DNA of 64,000 nt from Antedon bifida (GCA_963402885.1 OY727101.1:9620917-9684916), one strand, 5' to 3'. Positions 36,030 to 48,975 are shown, counted from the stretch's first letter. The notes: generated by a model not told the origin, from the sequence alone. Made by a program: numbers and translations.

Positions 36030-37968
36030 CAGTGTTCTCCCCAGGCCTTTGAAGCGTCACGGTACCGGTTCTATACCGTGACGCTTTACGGTCGGCCGTG
36101 AAGCTTAAAACCTTATCCGTGACGCTTAAAAATATCAACCACAACCAATCTAAAAATAGATTAATAACAGGCAGGTACTTTCTAGAGCTGAGGCGCGGCA
36201 TGCATAAAGAGCCTAATGCATACGAGACACGTGACATGACCACGAGCCAAGAAACAAAAGACTGGTGTTATAACAACTGAGACGCGCTTTCACCACCGGC
36301 CGCCGTCGAGAGATGTAAACACGTGTTTTGTTACTGCCATGTCTCTCTTTCGATCTCTCTAGTATTGGCTGTTGTCTGAATCGTCTAAAAAATGCGGTAA
36401 CTTGTATATTGTAAATAAAACAGTGATTGATTGTATTGTTTTTCTTGTAAAAACGTTATGTGTATTAAAAAATTAAATAATAAATATCAATGATATTTTC
36501 AATATCACACTGAATCGACTCTCTATGGATCGGTGGGATTTACTCTTTCGTCGGTAACGTTACAGGCCTCGAATTTTACCGCAGCCAGTGCCGTCGGTGC
36601 CCTCCCAGTTGGCCTCAATGCCCTCGAAAATGAACAGCACCCACGGCCACTACTGGCCTGCCCTTTTTTGCGTTGGCCGTGAGTGCCCTTCCCGAGTTTT
36701 ACCACAATAAAAACCACTGAAGTAGATAGAAAATAATGTCAAGAAGATTTGTTTACACGACTCAGACGAGACGCAAAACTATCGTCTGTCTTCGTTGCAA
36801 GGGATTTCTCTAAACGCTACACAGTAGACAAAACATCGAACATATTTGTGTAAACCACAACATTATCGTCCCGGCCGCCGTGTGCGTGGTAAATCGTGGT
36901 ATAGATAGTTACGTACATTAAAATACAGGGGTATACACTTTTAATAATCAAGCTAAAAACGATCCTCGATCGGAGGTCACTGAAAGTATTAAAGTCGCAC
37001 CACCCCCGCCTCAATAATCGAGCTAGCCGCCTTCGTTGAAAAAAAATTACACGCACTCCTAGCTTATCCTCCCACCACCGCCGATCCAACACACGCAATT
37101 CAATACATTGGGAAAACAATTCCATTTGACGCACACGCACCCTCTGATAAGAAATTTCACACGACGTACGTGTGTCGTGTACGACGAAGGAAAAACAATT
37201 CCTTTTGACGTACACGCACCCTCTGATAAGAAAATACCATGTGCGTTCCTGCATGGTGTAGTCCATTATACGTGTAAAATTAGGGGTGTCCACTTTTAGT
37301 ACCAAAGTTAAACCCACACCTCAACCCGACGATCGTTGAAGTATATTATATTTATATTTTATCGCACCCACCTCAATAATCCAGCCGACAGATCATCGAA
37401 AAATCTTGTTTAACAACGTCGTTGAACTACAGTTGTCCTACTGATGAGTATATTTTTTTTTCATTGGGGACTTCTCCTTGACGTTCGTAATGAACGCAAA
37501 AAATGTTTCTTATCGCGTATGTTTACTGGCGGAAAAAGTAGGCTAGGCTACGATCGTGCTGTTTGCTAGCGCGCTATGAAGTGTCCTTTCCGACCAACTA
37601 CAGAGTTGTCCTACTGATGAGTAGGCATATTTTTTTTCATTGGGGACTTCCCCTTGACGTTCGTAATGAACGCTAAAAATGTTTCTTATCGCGTATGTTT
37701 ACCGGCGGAAAAAGTAGGCTATGATCGTTTTGCTGTTTGCTAGCGCGCTATAAGTGTTGTTTCCGGACAAACTAGAGGTGTCACTCAACATGAATGTTAC
37801 GTGCGAGAGTACCATTTCCGGCCATCTAGGGTGTCAATTACCAAAAATCGCTTCGCCACAGCCCCAACCATGGTGGGGCTGTGACTCACGTACTTAGTGT
37901 CAGAATGGTCCCGGGGGGAGAGGGGGGGGGAAGCGTGACGCTTGATGTGAATCCTGGGGAGAACACTG
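36030..37968. mobile_element. hAT-like non-autonomous element with 7-base target duplication
   Basis: Inverted ends CAGTGTTCTCCCCAGG are present at both termini, with CCTGTAT outside each (36023-36029 and 37969-37975). A CAGTG start, short inverted ends and a 7-8-base duplication are typical of hAT. Subterminal GCGTCACGG words recur. A G-rich run is at 37912-37930. No transposase frame is visible; the 166-residue minus frame at 36817-37317 has no known motif. The interior includes two local tandem duplications. Confidence 0.8.
37108..37790. repeat. Two tandem duplications inside the hAT-like element
   Basis: First, a 60-70-base unit with AACAATTCCATTTGACGC and CGCACCCTCTGATAAGAAA recurs at about 37112 and 37188. 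Second, a unit of about 174 bases starting GTTGTCCTACTGATGAGTA occurs at 37433-37606 and again at 37607-37790. It includes GACGTTCGTAATGAACGC and TTGCTAGCGCGCTAT in both copies. Confidence 0.75.
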
Positions 37969-38559
37969 CCTGTATGACAGTCGAATTCGTGGTGACTTGA
38001 TTAAAACATTCAAAATTATCAAAGGTTTCGAGGGTGTGGACTTTTCAAAGACTTTCAAATGAGATGCAATGTAAGCAGAAATACATGAGGACATCAGCTT
38101 AGACTTTTCAAACCTAAAAGAGATCACTTTTTCACAACGAGTAATTACATATTTGCCAACTGAAGTCGTCATTTCTGAAACCACCAACACATCTAAAAAC
38201 CGATTGGATTCGTTGTAGAAATGAGGTTAAAAGGGTAAACCAATCAGAACCAAATATTTTTACCACCGAGTGGATGATCAATAGATTCAAAATAGAATCA
38301 TTTTTATTTTTTTTTCAATTATTTTATTAAACCTTATTTAGTGAGGATGATCCTAAACAGCATAAGCTGACAATCAAGGGGCCCTCATATAAACATTATA
38401 AAAAGAACTTATATTGGAAAAAAAAACAGATGAACTATGTTTAAAAAATATATTTATATATGTACATATTACAAAAATATATTCTACAATACTATACACA
38501 ACGTTGAGTTTTTTCTTTTGGGATTAAATATTTTTATTATTATTTATTTTAGTTTGGTG

Positions 38560-38820
38560 GGTAGCAAATTCAGGTATGTTGGTGCTCTATAGATGAAGCT
38601 GTTCTTAAAAGTTTCAGTTTTAGGGAAAGGGATGATAAATTTCCTCTCACTGACACTTTAGGTACATCGATGATTTGGAATTCTAGCAAGACGCAGGGCA
38701 AGGTATTCCGGAGCAAGACCATTTGCAGACCTGTAGGCAAGGCAGCCCAGTTGTAGATGTATGCGATCTTGGACTGTATGAAGATTTAAGGTGTTGTAAA
38801 TGTTAGTTCGTGGTGTGAGA
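38560..38820 (-). pseudogene. Minus-strand LINE reverse-transcriptase C-terminal fragment
   Basis: Read on the minus strand from about 38815, the frame gives DRIHLQLGCLAYRSANGLAP, EYLALRLARI and later KTETFKNSFIYRAPTYLN. This is the usual C-terminal pattern of CR1/L2-like reverse transcriptases (Q-LxxLxYR-xxNGxAPEYL). One stop is present. It is unconnected to the plus-strand LINE piece to its left. Confidence 0.65.
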
Positions 38821-39047
38821 GGATGAGCTTTAAGAATTCAAATGTATCCCAAACGTATTAAAAGGTACCGGTATCTGTTTGACAGTGAGGGTACATACAT
38901 ATGAATCGTATCGTATAAAACAGCAAAAAAATTAGATTGATAGGCGCGGCACAGAAAGAATGTCCTTGTTTTATTATCGATATAAATAATGAAGTATACC
39001 ATACTGACGCGGTTACAAGCCCTATTTTGACTAAATTTCATGCAAAA

Positions 39048-39465
39048 TGAGGCACTCGGGTATAAGCCTACCCATTAATTCGAAGATCTAGGTGCCGTAA
39101 TACATTATTTTGTAACAAAATACATAGTCTAAAATTACACGATTGACAGCTCTGAAACATCGTAAATCAGACCTGTTAGTGTTAACGATCTAAAGGCCAA
39201 AGGTGATAGGTGTTCAAAATGTACCGTAATTAAGATCGTGTACCTGGATTTTGTGTCACATGACTTGAAACGTAATTTACACTCTCTATAAACTGTTCCC
39301 ACACAATCGACTCGCATGTTTTTGTGACGTGATTTCATGTTCAAGGGGGGTCGGCTTATACCTGCGCTGCATTTTTGGATTCTCGGTTATAAGCTCACCC
39401 CCCAAACTTGACGGGATTTCATGTTCAAGGGGGGTGGGCTTATAACCGCATCAGTACGGTATTAC
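39048..39465. mobile_element. Probable MITE with GGTATAAGCCTACCC termini
   Basis: The left edge has CACTCGGGTATAAGCCTACC. The right edge has GGGGGGTGGGCTTATAACCG, its approximate inverse, plus a second internal pair (GGTTATAAGCTCACCCC near 39388). It resembles the element at 33841-34617. The exact borders and target are not fixed. The minus frames here are not gene-like. Confidence 0.45.
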
Positions 39466-39567
39466 TGGTGGTAAATAATTTATAAAATATCTAAACTAAT
39501 TTTTAAATTTATTTAAATAATACAATTTGAGAACAAAAATGTATTAGGTTTTTAATAAGCATTCTTA

Positions 39568-42302
39568 GGGGCCGTCCAAAAACTAATTTTCCGCGAGTTC
39601 CGCGATTATATACCCTATTACTTACTCAACCATGAAAGTGAACGTCTCTTGCGGTAATGAGGCAAAATCATTCAAGCTTGATTTTCTCGCGGAACTGAAT
39701 ATTAATTAATATCGCGAGACTCGCGGAAGCCTTGCAATATCACGGAACTCGCGGAAGTATTGCCGATACTGGAGAATATAGTGTTAACTCGTTTGTACGC
39801 TTTGCCGGCCAGGTATTACGGTAATTGATTTTTACGGAAGAACAAATTATATTTCAATATTGTTTACAATTAGGCCAAATAAAAAAACATACTTGTTAAG
39901 CGTCACCGCCCGCTCCTGATTATCCAGCCGCCTCTCTTTTTATTTTTATTTTTTTTTACCCATATACAACGGAAAGTTCAGCGGCCCGGCCCAGCTCCAG
40001 AGCAGGGCTCGAAATTCACGCTAGCAAACTAGCATTTTGCTAGTAGATTCTTCATAATTGCTAGTTGAAATTTCAAAACTAGCAAATATGTTTGCTGGGC
40101 TAGTGTAATTTTTGAAAAATACGTACTTTTTAGCTTAGCCACGCTAGCCGCCGATCGCTCTATGTCGACAACGGCAATTTGGTGAAAACAATTGTTTCAT
40201 TTACACGCCGCCGATTTTACGTCAAGAAAACGCGAATAGCACCGTGAATCATGTAATATGGTAAACAGCAAGCTTTTTCCCCCAACACATTAAATCACGT
40301 GCATTTAGTACGTCGCTGAGATTACATCATCAGTAACGTGATTACAGAATACGCGATTATCAATTTAGGGATTTAACGAAATAAATATTTTGCCTACACA
40401 GTGGTCGAAGCGCATTTTTTATAGGTTCGTAAATAGGAAACACCCCATACATAATGGACTCTACCAATTTTGTTTACGATGATCTCGAGATCGGCACACC
40501 ACGAGGTCCTGTTGGGCGATGGGTTTTCTTATGCCTGGTTTACCTGTGGAATAATTACACACACTTTTCGCATCACAACTTTAAATACTGATTTACACAG
40601 CAATTGGCAAAGGTTTCATCAAAGAAGAATGAATACGTTGAATAAAAATTCACTTAAGAAATGCCGTAAGCTGTTTTCAAACTATAAATCAGCCCACTGT
40701 TTAGTATTATTGAGACCAACATCATGGTTCTCGCGATAGAATAGGGAATTTCCTGGATAGATGAGTCGAGCGAGAGACGGCGGACCATGGCCGATGAGTG
40801 AGGCGGGAGTAGCAGCTTGGACGGATTAGTTAGCCTAGGGCCTACAATTTCGCTCGGTGGCAATTAAATTTAATGTTTTAATTACGTCTGGATATAAACA
40901 ATACAAAACTCAATTTTGTCATCGGCAATAATATTTCATACATAGTCAATTTTGTTCTGTTTCGCATTTTAAAAGTTTGACGTTTCGTCCTAAAAAAAAG
41001 TGGGCCAAAACGTCCATCGCGCAAAAATATACCTCCATAAAAAGTTTTAAAAAAAATAAAAAAACCAAAAATATTTTTGTGAACTCTTGACAAAAGAAAA
41101 AACAAAACAGTTTGAAGGTATTAAAGCATAATCTTTTATTTTTACAGTAGTTACAATTATTTTAAGAACGATATAGTATATAAGTACAATGCATGGTATA
41201 AACTATCGTACACAATACACAGAATCCACTCTCAGTCGCAGCAACTTTGATCATAAAAATATATAATATTTTGTAATCGTATTCGTTTCCTTCGTGCGTG
41301 TTATACCTACTCAACGGCGAATATAAATTTCCCACGTTGTAAATTAACGTAGAGACACGATCCAACACAATGAACTAGGCCAACTAATAAAAATAATATA
41401 GCGAACGTCCAGTCATCCAGAAACGATCCCGACAAAAAAGATCGTAAACAATTCATTCTAAATATAGTATCAGAACGTTCAGTCGGTCGCTCAAAAGGAC
41501 TGCCGACAGAAGACCGTAATTATACAGACCTAGTTTTTTTTGGTCACATGGCATGAAACACGATACTCTCTGTTTACCGCAACCTCTCACATGTTTTTTT
41601 TTCAACTCGGTACGAGGGGTGGCTAATTAAGATCGTGTACCTGGATTTTGTGTCACATGACATGAAACGTAATATAATACTCTTTTAGCTGCTCTAAACT
41701 GTTCCCACGATTCACATGTTTTTTTCCCTCCATCCAAATTCTAGTCGGGCATTTTCTTTACACATGTATATATAAGGCCTATCTTAAATCTTAACATGGA
41801 ATATATATTTATTTTGCATATTTTATTGTTGGTGTCCTAGCCTAGGTGTCGTTGTTTTTTATAATTCGCTAACAAAAGGTAGGATTAAATCATTTATAGT
41901 GTAGGCCGCCAAAACAATAATAATTATTATTATACTACTGTATGACGTGGGTACTACTAACTAGACTGGGCTAGCTGACATATCGGCTAGCTGGGCCTAG
42001 GAGGGATACTACTGTATACGAGATTATCGTCGTAAAAGGACCTAGTTGATTCATTAGTTCTGAATGTAATGTTTTTCCGTTTTAGCCTAGTCGTAGTTCC
42101 TGGTACATTGTAAACATTTAATTAGGCTCCCCGCGGAACTCGCGATATGTGGGCGGCAACATTTTGATTGTTTATATGAATATTCATCAATTGCGTTCCG
42201 CGAGCATTCCGAATGAATATTTTTGTATCGCACGTTCCGCGAAAATGAGGTTCAATGAACTATGAAGGTAAAATCGCGGAAAATTAGTTTTTGGACGGCC
42301 CC
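39568..42302. mobile_element. Harbinger-like non-autonomous element with TTA target duplication
   Basis: Both ends begin GGGGCCGTCCAAAAACTAAT and continue TTTTCCGCGA, with TTA outside each (39565-39567, 42303-42305). Subterminal CGCGGAACTCGCG words recur about five times on each side. Inside are a GCTAGCAAACTAGC-rich stretch near 40020-40100, no recognisable gene, and a 100-base sequence near 41625-41727 (AAGATCGTGTACCTGGATTT) that is also found outside the element at 39228-39318. Placement in PIF/Harbinger rests on the 3-base target. Confidence 0.75.
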
Positions 42303-44756
42303 TTACATTATAAACGGAGAGTGCAAAGTTTACTGAAAATATCACTGTAGTGATGACAATGTGCACGCCATAAATATCGCCGTTTCTGGAAGACCACCCA
42401 TTCGACTTAATAAATTATATTATTAGTAAATATTAACATTTCAACACACATTCCGTGTCATACATATTCAACAACAATTACAATTCTGGCGGCCGAAATG
42501 AACAATACATATTTTGTCCTTTCTGGCGTTTCATGAATTTGGAAATTCCATAACTGGCGGCCGATCAGACGGAACCAATCAGACACCTCCGTACCCATCC
42601 AGGACGACCATGCTATAGGCCTACTAGGCCTAGGCTATGTAAAATATATTTGTACTACATTTATACCATTAACTTACCAGTTTCATTACATTTTTAGATG
42701 CAAATCATAATAACTTATACTATAAACAAAAAAACTACTGACCTAAAAGTATAATATAATATGTAAAAACACTGCAGATACGAAAAAAGCACAGCTAGGC
42801 GGGATATCCCCTTTACGTATTCTCCTCTCAAATGCAAATACTGTATAGGGAAGTTAATGCAAAACTATAGAGGGCGTCCAAATCACTAGTGCGTAAAATC
42901 AAAGAACTTATAACACGTAAAATCAAAAGTTTACAGCCTAGCAGAGACAATGTTTCGCGATAAACCGATAAAAAGTTCGAAAGCCAATTATACAAGTACA
43001 TTTACGTAAATTTGCACATTTTAGTATGTTTTACGACCATGTAAGTAGATTCTATGATAATTATATTTATTCTCTTTAATAATTATAACTTTTTAGAGAG
43101 TTATTAAATGTTAATCGTTTATTGAACACAACACATTTCTAATAATGTCAATGAAAGCAATCTCGGTCTCATTATCCACTAATCTAATTAACATAGGCCT
43201 AGGCCTATCTATGATATTGACATAACAAAAGTAAATACATTTATTAAACGTAAAATTTAATTAATTTGAAGTTTTCCAGACCAAACAGGTTAGGTTAACT
43301 TTTTCATATATATACCTGAACAATAGTGCAATTATTTTAGCGAGTAAACAATTGAATTTGCCTGCTTTAATTGGGACTTGAATAGAATACAGATCACTCC
43401 GACCGCGCTTCACTCTCCGGCGTTCCGGCCGCGATTCATTCCGGCCGCAGCTATGGAGCGCCCAATGAGTCTTTTACAACCGAGACACGTTTTTTGTAGA
43501 GAATCAAAATAAACATTTGTAACATACAGTATATTTTTTCTCTTTCAGGATCACAACAACATCGCAAGTGTTTTAAATTAGGTCTAATGCTAAAACAAAA
43601 TAATTTATGTGTTTTATCCAATTTAATAGGCAAGTATATTAATTGTAATGTGATTGATTAATGTAATTGATTGCAATGTACCCTATATGTCATATTATTT
43701 TTATCATATATAAATTAAAATATAAAATCATTGTAAATTGGACTGTAAAAAAATGATATATTAATTCTTGATACAATTCCAGGTTTTATGCTTTATTAGG
43801 AAAGTGTGGGGTTTATGTTATACTTATTCCTTCCATTACTTATTAGTATAGTAATCACATATGAACCATCGAAAATAAAAATAAAAAGACCGTGCAGTTA
43901 TTGTATGGAGTCTTCTGTGACAATATAGCTATCTGTGCTTTAAATGGATTTAAAGAAAAGTGATTAAAGGTATGAGAGCTTAGTTATAAAGAAAAAGATG
44001 AGGCAGATTTGAAGGTGGAATTGGAAGAACACGACCTAATAGAGGCGGGTAAGTCATTCCATAAGCTAGAGGCAGCAGAAGTAAAGGTGCTTAGGCCATC
44101 GTTTTAGTATTAAAACCCGGAATGGAAATAAGATTTACTACATTGTCACTATCCTACAGTAAAAATTGTAGGATAATGTTGAAAAGTATGAAAGTTAAAT
44201 AAAATTCTTTTTTGGATACTATACATTTTTTTTCAGGGAGGGGCATAAATAAAACTGAAAGCCTCAAGTCTATGGGCTTCTAAAAAATAAATTGAATGTA
44301 ATAAAGGAACAAAACGTTACCATTGTATAAAATCGAAACAATATTATTTTGTGTTTTTTTGATTAAAAAAAAAAATAAAAGAACGAACGCGGTTCAAATC
44401 AATGCACATAAAGTAAAGTTAAAAACAGTACAGATTCTAAATAATAAAGTTCATAAGAAAGGAACGTCAATCATAAACTTTAATAGAAAATGAAAAGAAA
44501 GAAGGACTAACACTATATCTGGGTTTATAATAAATTGTTAAAACAAAGGGACGATGTACTGTATTCTGTCCAAATCAATGCACATAAAGTGAAGGGACAA
44601 ACAAATCGTAACATAATGCACAAAACAAACATACAAAAGAATGATATCTATTGGGCGTCTTTTTTTTTTCTCGAAAATTGATGTGACCAAAGCGTGCGTT
44701 CTACTTTAAAATGAGTTCCAAAAAGATAGTTGCTCACAAACTAAATCTCAGTCGAA

Positions 44757-46961
44757 ATGGATGTTTGTAAGGAATGCGATCTCGAAGTAACGGATAACCA
44801 AGAAGCTGTACAGTGCGATGGATGTGACTTGTGGCAACATAGAGAATGTGGGACGGAAATATCGCGAGTTGAGTATAGGGCGACTGTACGTGAAGGGCAA
44901 TTACATTGGTCTTGCACAGATTGTAGAGAAGACATCGGTATCCACAATGTTTATGCAGTGGAGATGGGTGATTTTGATGAACCTGAACATCATGAAGAGG
45001 TTGATTTAGACCTTCTGTATCCCATGCCTGAACCAGTCGCAGCAGAAGTGGAAGTTGAGCCTGAATTTAGACTCATTCCCGCAACAACACGCCGTGAGAA
45101 GGTATTTATTATTTTCATTTTATGTAAAATATTTAAGATAACCAATAATAATTACATTGTTGTAGTATCAGTAGTTTAGTAGGGATTTTTTTTCCCATTT
45201 ATTCTTCACAGTGTATCAAACATATGTATACATGTTATCAGTAACACATTATTAAGATGCAGAACCTACTATTACTTATTAGAGATCAAGTACCAACACA
45301 AAACAATCCATCCTATGTATATATATATATGTTATACTGTTTGTGCACTTTTTGCTGCTTGTAAAACGAAATCCTCACTTCAGTAAAAATATGATGGTTC
45401 ACATGACCCGTTAGGCTTAAATTGGCAGTTACAATCTGAAAATTTAATACATTTTTTTAAGTTTAAGTATAAACTACGCAAGTTCTTTGACAGTGATGGC
45501 TATCAATACACTAAAAAGATCGACAAGAGACGTATCAATGTTAATTGGCGTTGTAGCGTTCGCAGCAAGGCGTTTACGTGCAAGGCAAGTGTGATAGAGA
45601 GAGATGGCGAGTACACGAAGGGACTACATCACCACATCACCACACATGTGGGGCAGCTCCAGGTAAGTAATATTATGTTTTCTTTCAACTAGTTTTCTAA
45701 TGGAAATGATTAAAGTAATAAAATAAAATGGTTTATGACAGACATGGATATTGTCTTTATTAATTTGATCATCATGGAAATGTATTGCTCGTAATTGGGT
45801 TGTAGTCATAAAAATTCAAACAAGTTATTTTTATTGGCTCTTTTCTTTGAAATATTTTATTTTTACAGGCCGTCCACAGGTAGCAATCTTGCGACGTGAC
45901 ATCAAAGCTAAAGCTATCGCAAACCCATTTCAATCTGCAACTGAAATTGTAGAGCAGACAATAGTGAACGGCATTGGACCTGGGAACGTTGTACTACATC
46001 CAACACTACCTCGACCCAGCTTTTGCCAAACTGCACACTATCTGGCTGTTTATTTCATTTCAATCAGGTGCGTTAATACTTTTTAAAATTGTTTTCTTAC
46101 TTTATTAATTATATTGTTTTCTTACTTTATTATCTTTTTTATGCAACAAACATGTTTCTTACTGTCAATGATACATATGAAGTAAGTTCAGGATTATAAA
46201 TCACTTTTACGTAGCATGAATTGCTAGATTATAAAATGCATACTTCAATTTTATACAATTTGTTTTCATTTATCTCTTTCCAGTTGGTCAGACAGTTGAT
46301 GGCACTGCCGTTATTGCCATGTGAACATATCCCCAATATGTTTTATTTCCTTCAACGAAATGCTGGTGCGACACCTGCGATCCGAGACCTGCTGTTCTAT
46401 TACCGGACCACTTGGATAGAAGGAAACATGTTTACCCCGGACGACTGGACAGTGTATGGCCAAGTTACAAGGACAAATAATGATCTTGAGGGCTATCATA
46501 ATCGATTAAACCGCAAAGGTAGACATGGTAAGAACACTGTTGTTTTTCTCTATTGCATTTTAGTTGCTATACCTAAAAAAAAAATAACTGTTAGTTTATT
46601 TACATCACAAAAGGTTAAAATTCAAATATGCCTAACATTGCAACACAGTAACCATTACCTTGTCGATTTCCTTTTAGCTAAACTTCAACTGTACTTACTT
46701 TTAGAAGTATTGCACAAGGAAAGTTAGCAGGTTGCAGTTACTGCTGAATTGGTATACAGAGAAGATCTGACGCGTGTACAACGTGCTGCTTCTCGAGGTG
46801 CAACAACCAGACTGTCACTTCTACGTCTATGGGACCAGTATCACCAGGGCAACCGCTCAGCAAGATCTCTTTTAAAAGCTGGATCGAAATTACCTCGCAC
46901 AATGTCAGACAATTTGATTAGACCTACAGTATTACTAGCATTAAACATAAAATGTACATAG
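44757..46961 (+). pseudogene. MULE transposase with PHD finger and FLYWCH domain, catalytic core deleted
   Basis: Five exons. Exon 1 (44757-45101) encodes a PHD finger: C-x2-C, CDGCDLWQHREC, and a HWSCTDC end. Exon 2 (45462-45662) encodes a FLYWCH-type zinc domain (DSDGYQY, NWRCSVRSKAFTCKA, LHHHITTH). Exon 3 (about 45870-46068) begins GRPQVAILRRDIKAKAIANP. At about 46017 the frame changes and codons read LLPNCTLSGCLFHFNQ, the C-x-x-H motif of MULEs. Exon 4 (46284-46527) carries RQLMALPLLPCEHI and TRTNNDLEGYHNRLN, holding the catalytic Glu; exon 5 (46738-46961) joins in phase and ends PRTM plus a short tail. The region that should hold both catalytic Asp residues is missing, and exon 2 to 3 is out of phase, so it cannot act as a transposase. 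Expression as a DNA-binding protein is possible. Confidence 0.8.
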
Positions 46962-47465
46962 AAAGAAATTAAATATTGTTATTCAAACACTAATTAGACG
47001 GATATTTGATTATTTGAAATAAATTAATATTGTAAATATTGTTATTAACTATAACAAACATTAATTAGACGGATATTTGATTATTTGAAATAAATTAATT
47101 AATATTTTACATATTGTTATTAACTATAATTAGTAAGTATTGGTACTGGCAAGATAAAGTGTTATAAAAATAAGGTTTTTAACTAATTTTTAATGTTAAT
47201 GTAAAGCTATAAAATGTACATAGAAAGAAATTAAATATTGTTATTCAAGCATTAATTAGACGGGTATTTGATTATTTGAAAGGAAAAAAGTTAAGTTTAG
47301 TTTGAAAGAAAAAGCAGTTCCAACTTCTTTGAATGTTAATGAAAAAAGTAAAATTGTTGCTAATAAATATAAATTTATAAAGTTCCATTTAAATTCTTTT
47401 TTCTTTTTATTCTTTTGGTCACCAAGAATTTGTTATAACACTGAACAGTATAGAAAACGTAGATA
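46962..47465. repeat. Short direct repeats downstream of the MULE gene
   Basis: A block with AAAATGTACATAGAAAGAAA followed by TTAAATATTGTTATTCAA and TTAGACGGATATTTGATTAT occurs at 46950-47030, partly at 47050-47090 and again at 47211-47275. The period is uneven. No gene is visible. Confidence 0.6.
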
Positions 47466-48043
47466 TGGGCGCTCCATACTAACGGCCCCTTTGCACAGGA
47501 AGTCGAATTGAATAGCGGCCGGAGTGCATAACATCGCACTAAACTGATACGGCGGCCGGAGTGAAGCGTGGCCGGAGCTTCCCTTGAATATTAGTACAGG
47601 AAAACTATGAAATATGGTTGAAAAAATTGCAACAGAATTTATTTCAACACAATGCATTTCTATAAGGTCCCTATATGAACAAAAAAAATTCTGTTGCAAT
47701 TTTTTCAACCTTTTACTAATTCTGAACATATCTTTCCTGTACTATATAGGCCTAGTAGGCCCTAGCCTAAGGCTAGGTAGGCCTATGTCACATGTGCTAT
47801 TTTCTGGTCTTCATGGATGGTGTCTGATCATTTCGGCCGCCGGTTATGGAATTGCCAAATTCATGAAACGCCAAAAAGGACAAAATATGTATTGTTCATT
47901 TCGGCCGCCAAAATTGTAATTATTCTTGAATATGTATGACACGCCATGTGTGTTAAAATGTTAATATTTTACTAGGCCTAATACTGTGTTATTAAGCCGA
48001 TTCGGCGGTCTTCAATTCCAGAAACAGCAGTGATATTTATGGC

Positions 48044-48974
48044 AGGATTGCCCGCTTTTCGATACATTAAAAACAATCTCATTTGCCGACTGATACGTAG
48101 CCCTACACCAGTTTTAGTTTAAAATATATAGCTTTTATTTTATATAGAAAAAACGTCACCATTCCAAAAGGGGGAATCCCAGATTTTGTAGTTTTAGCGG
48201 CAGCGCGTGCATGGCAAGCGTGCAGCTCAATATGGCCGTTTCAGCAGCCAAAACAAAATATCTGTTAATTTTTCAATCAATAAAAAAAGTGCGCATGATT
48301 AGTCATTACCAAACAACCAGATGCCCAATCACATTGCAACAATTTGTCCTTCACGTCAAAGGTTAAAAATGATCGCATTTATCCGATAATTATCTGATTT
48401 AAATGAGAAAAAAAAGAATATCCGCTACGAATATTTCGATTCATTCTGGGAACATCCTTGTATCAAAATATAGATCTAATAAACACATTACTGAGGGTTC
48501 TTACTGAGACTAAACCAACCAACAATATAAATAAATACTACCTATCAATTCAAAAACGACCAGGCCCAGTGTGTTATAATTTACATTGAAATTTCCATTA
48601 TTTCGTCTATTATGTAGGCCTAACCGGACTAATATCCTGCCATTGTAATATGAACTACTATATTTGCACTTTTTGCGTTCCATACTTTTTAGAGGCCGAG
48701 TTGACGGATTAGTTTTTGGCCGAGTTGACTTGAGGCCGACTTGACTTGGGGCCGACTTGACGTGGGGCCGAAATGGTTTAGGGCCGAGTTGACCTGCACC
48801 CTTTTAACCCACTGTACTTGGTAAAGTAACACAATATTATTTTGCGACAGTAGTATGCACATACGTATAGGTATAGGCTTATTTGATATTAAAATTGTAT
48901 TGATTTGGTAACTATATTGAGTTAAAATGGATTATATTATAACTTAATGAAACTTTTTTATTTCTTTCACTCAG
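48044..48974. repeat. Spacer with tandem GGCCGAGTTGACTTG words (48690-48800)
   Basis: Between about 48692 and 48797 six variants of a 17-18-base word (GGCCGAGTTGACTTG, GGCCGACTTGACTTGGG) follow each other, ending AGTTGACCTGCACCC. The design resembles the termini at 23590/27785 and the cluster at 30110. An opposite copy is not seen nearby. The rest is AT-rich. An intron acceptor (TTTCTTTCACTCAG) ends it. Confidence 0.55.
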
Positions 48975-48975
48975 C

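Larger units (their letters stand above)
35872..38290 (+). pseudogene. C-terminal end of a LINE reverse transcriptase, split by a hAT-like element
   Basis: The left part encodes VLVWNPYLQQDINALERE, CATKLIPAIHS and FLGPTTLY, the C-terminal region of jockey/CR1-like reverse transcriptases. After the 36030-37968 insert it resumes in frame as YDSRIRGDLIKTFKII and GFEGVDFSKTF. The tail then decays into other frames with stops to about 38290. The target duplication CCTGTAT encodes the LY at the break, which confirms that the two halves were one gene. Confidence 0.8.
42367..48043. mobile_element. Mutator-like (MULE) element with long terminal inverted repeats
   Basis: The outer 42367-42650 and 47750-48043 are imperfect reverse complements. 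Shared words include GCCATAAATATC, CAATTACAATT, GGCGGCCGAAATGAACAATA and GCGTTTCATGAATTTGG. Pairing continues inward to GTATGGAGCGCCC/GGGCGCTCCATA (about 43455 and 47468), with extra DNA in the left arm. Long terminal repeats around a PHD-FLYWCH-MULE gene fit a TIR-MULE. I see no clear 9-base duplication. The left end is 61 bases from the neighbouring Harbinger-like target site. Confidence 0.8.

Noticed and set aside
36817-37317. 166-residue minus-strand frame in the hAT-like element
   Set aside because: It spans internal tandem duplications, has no recognisable domain and no hAT transposase motif.
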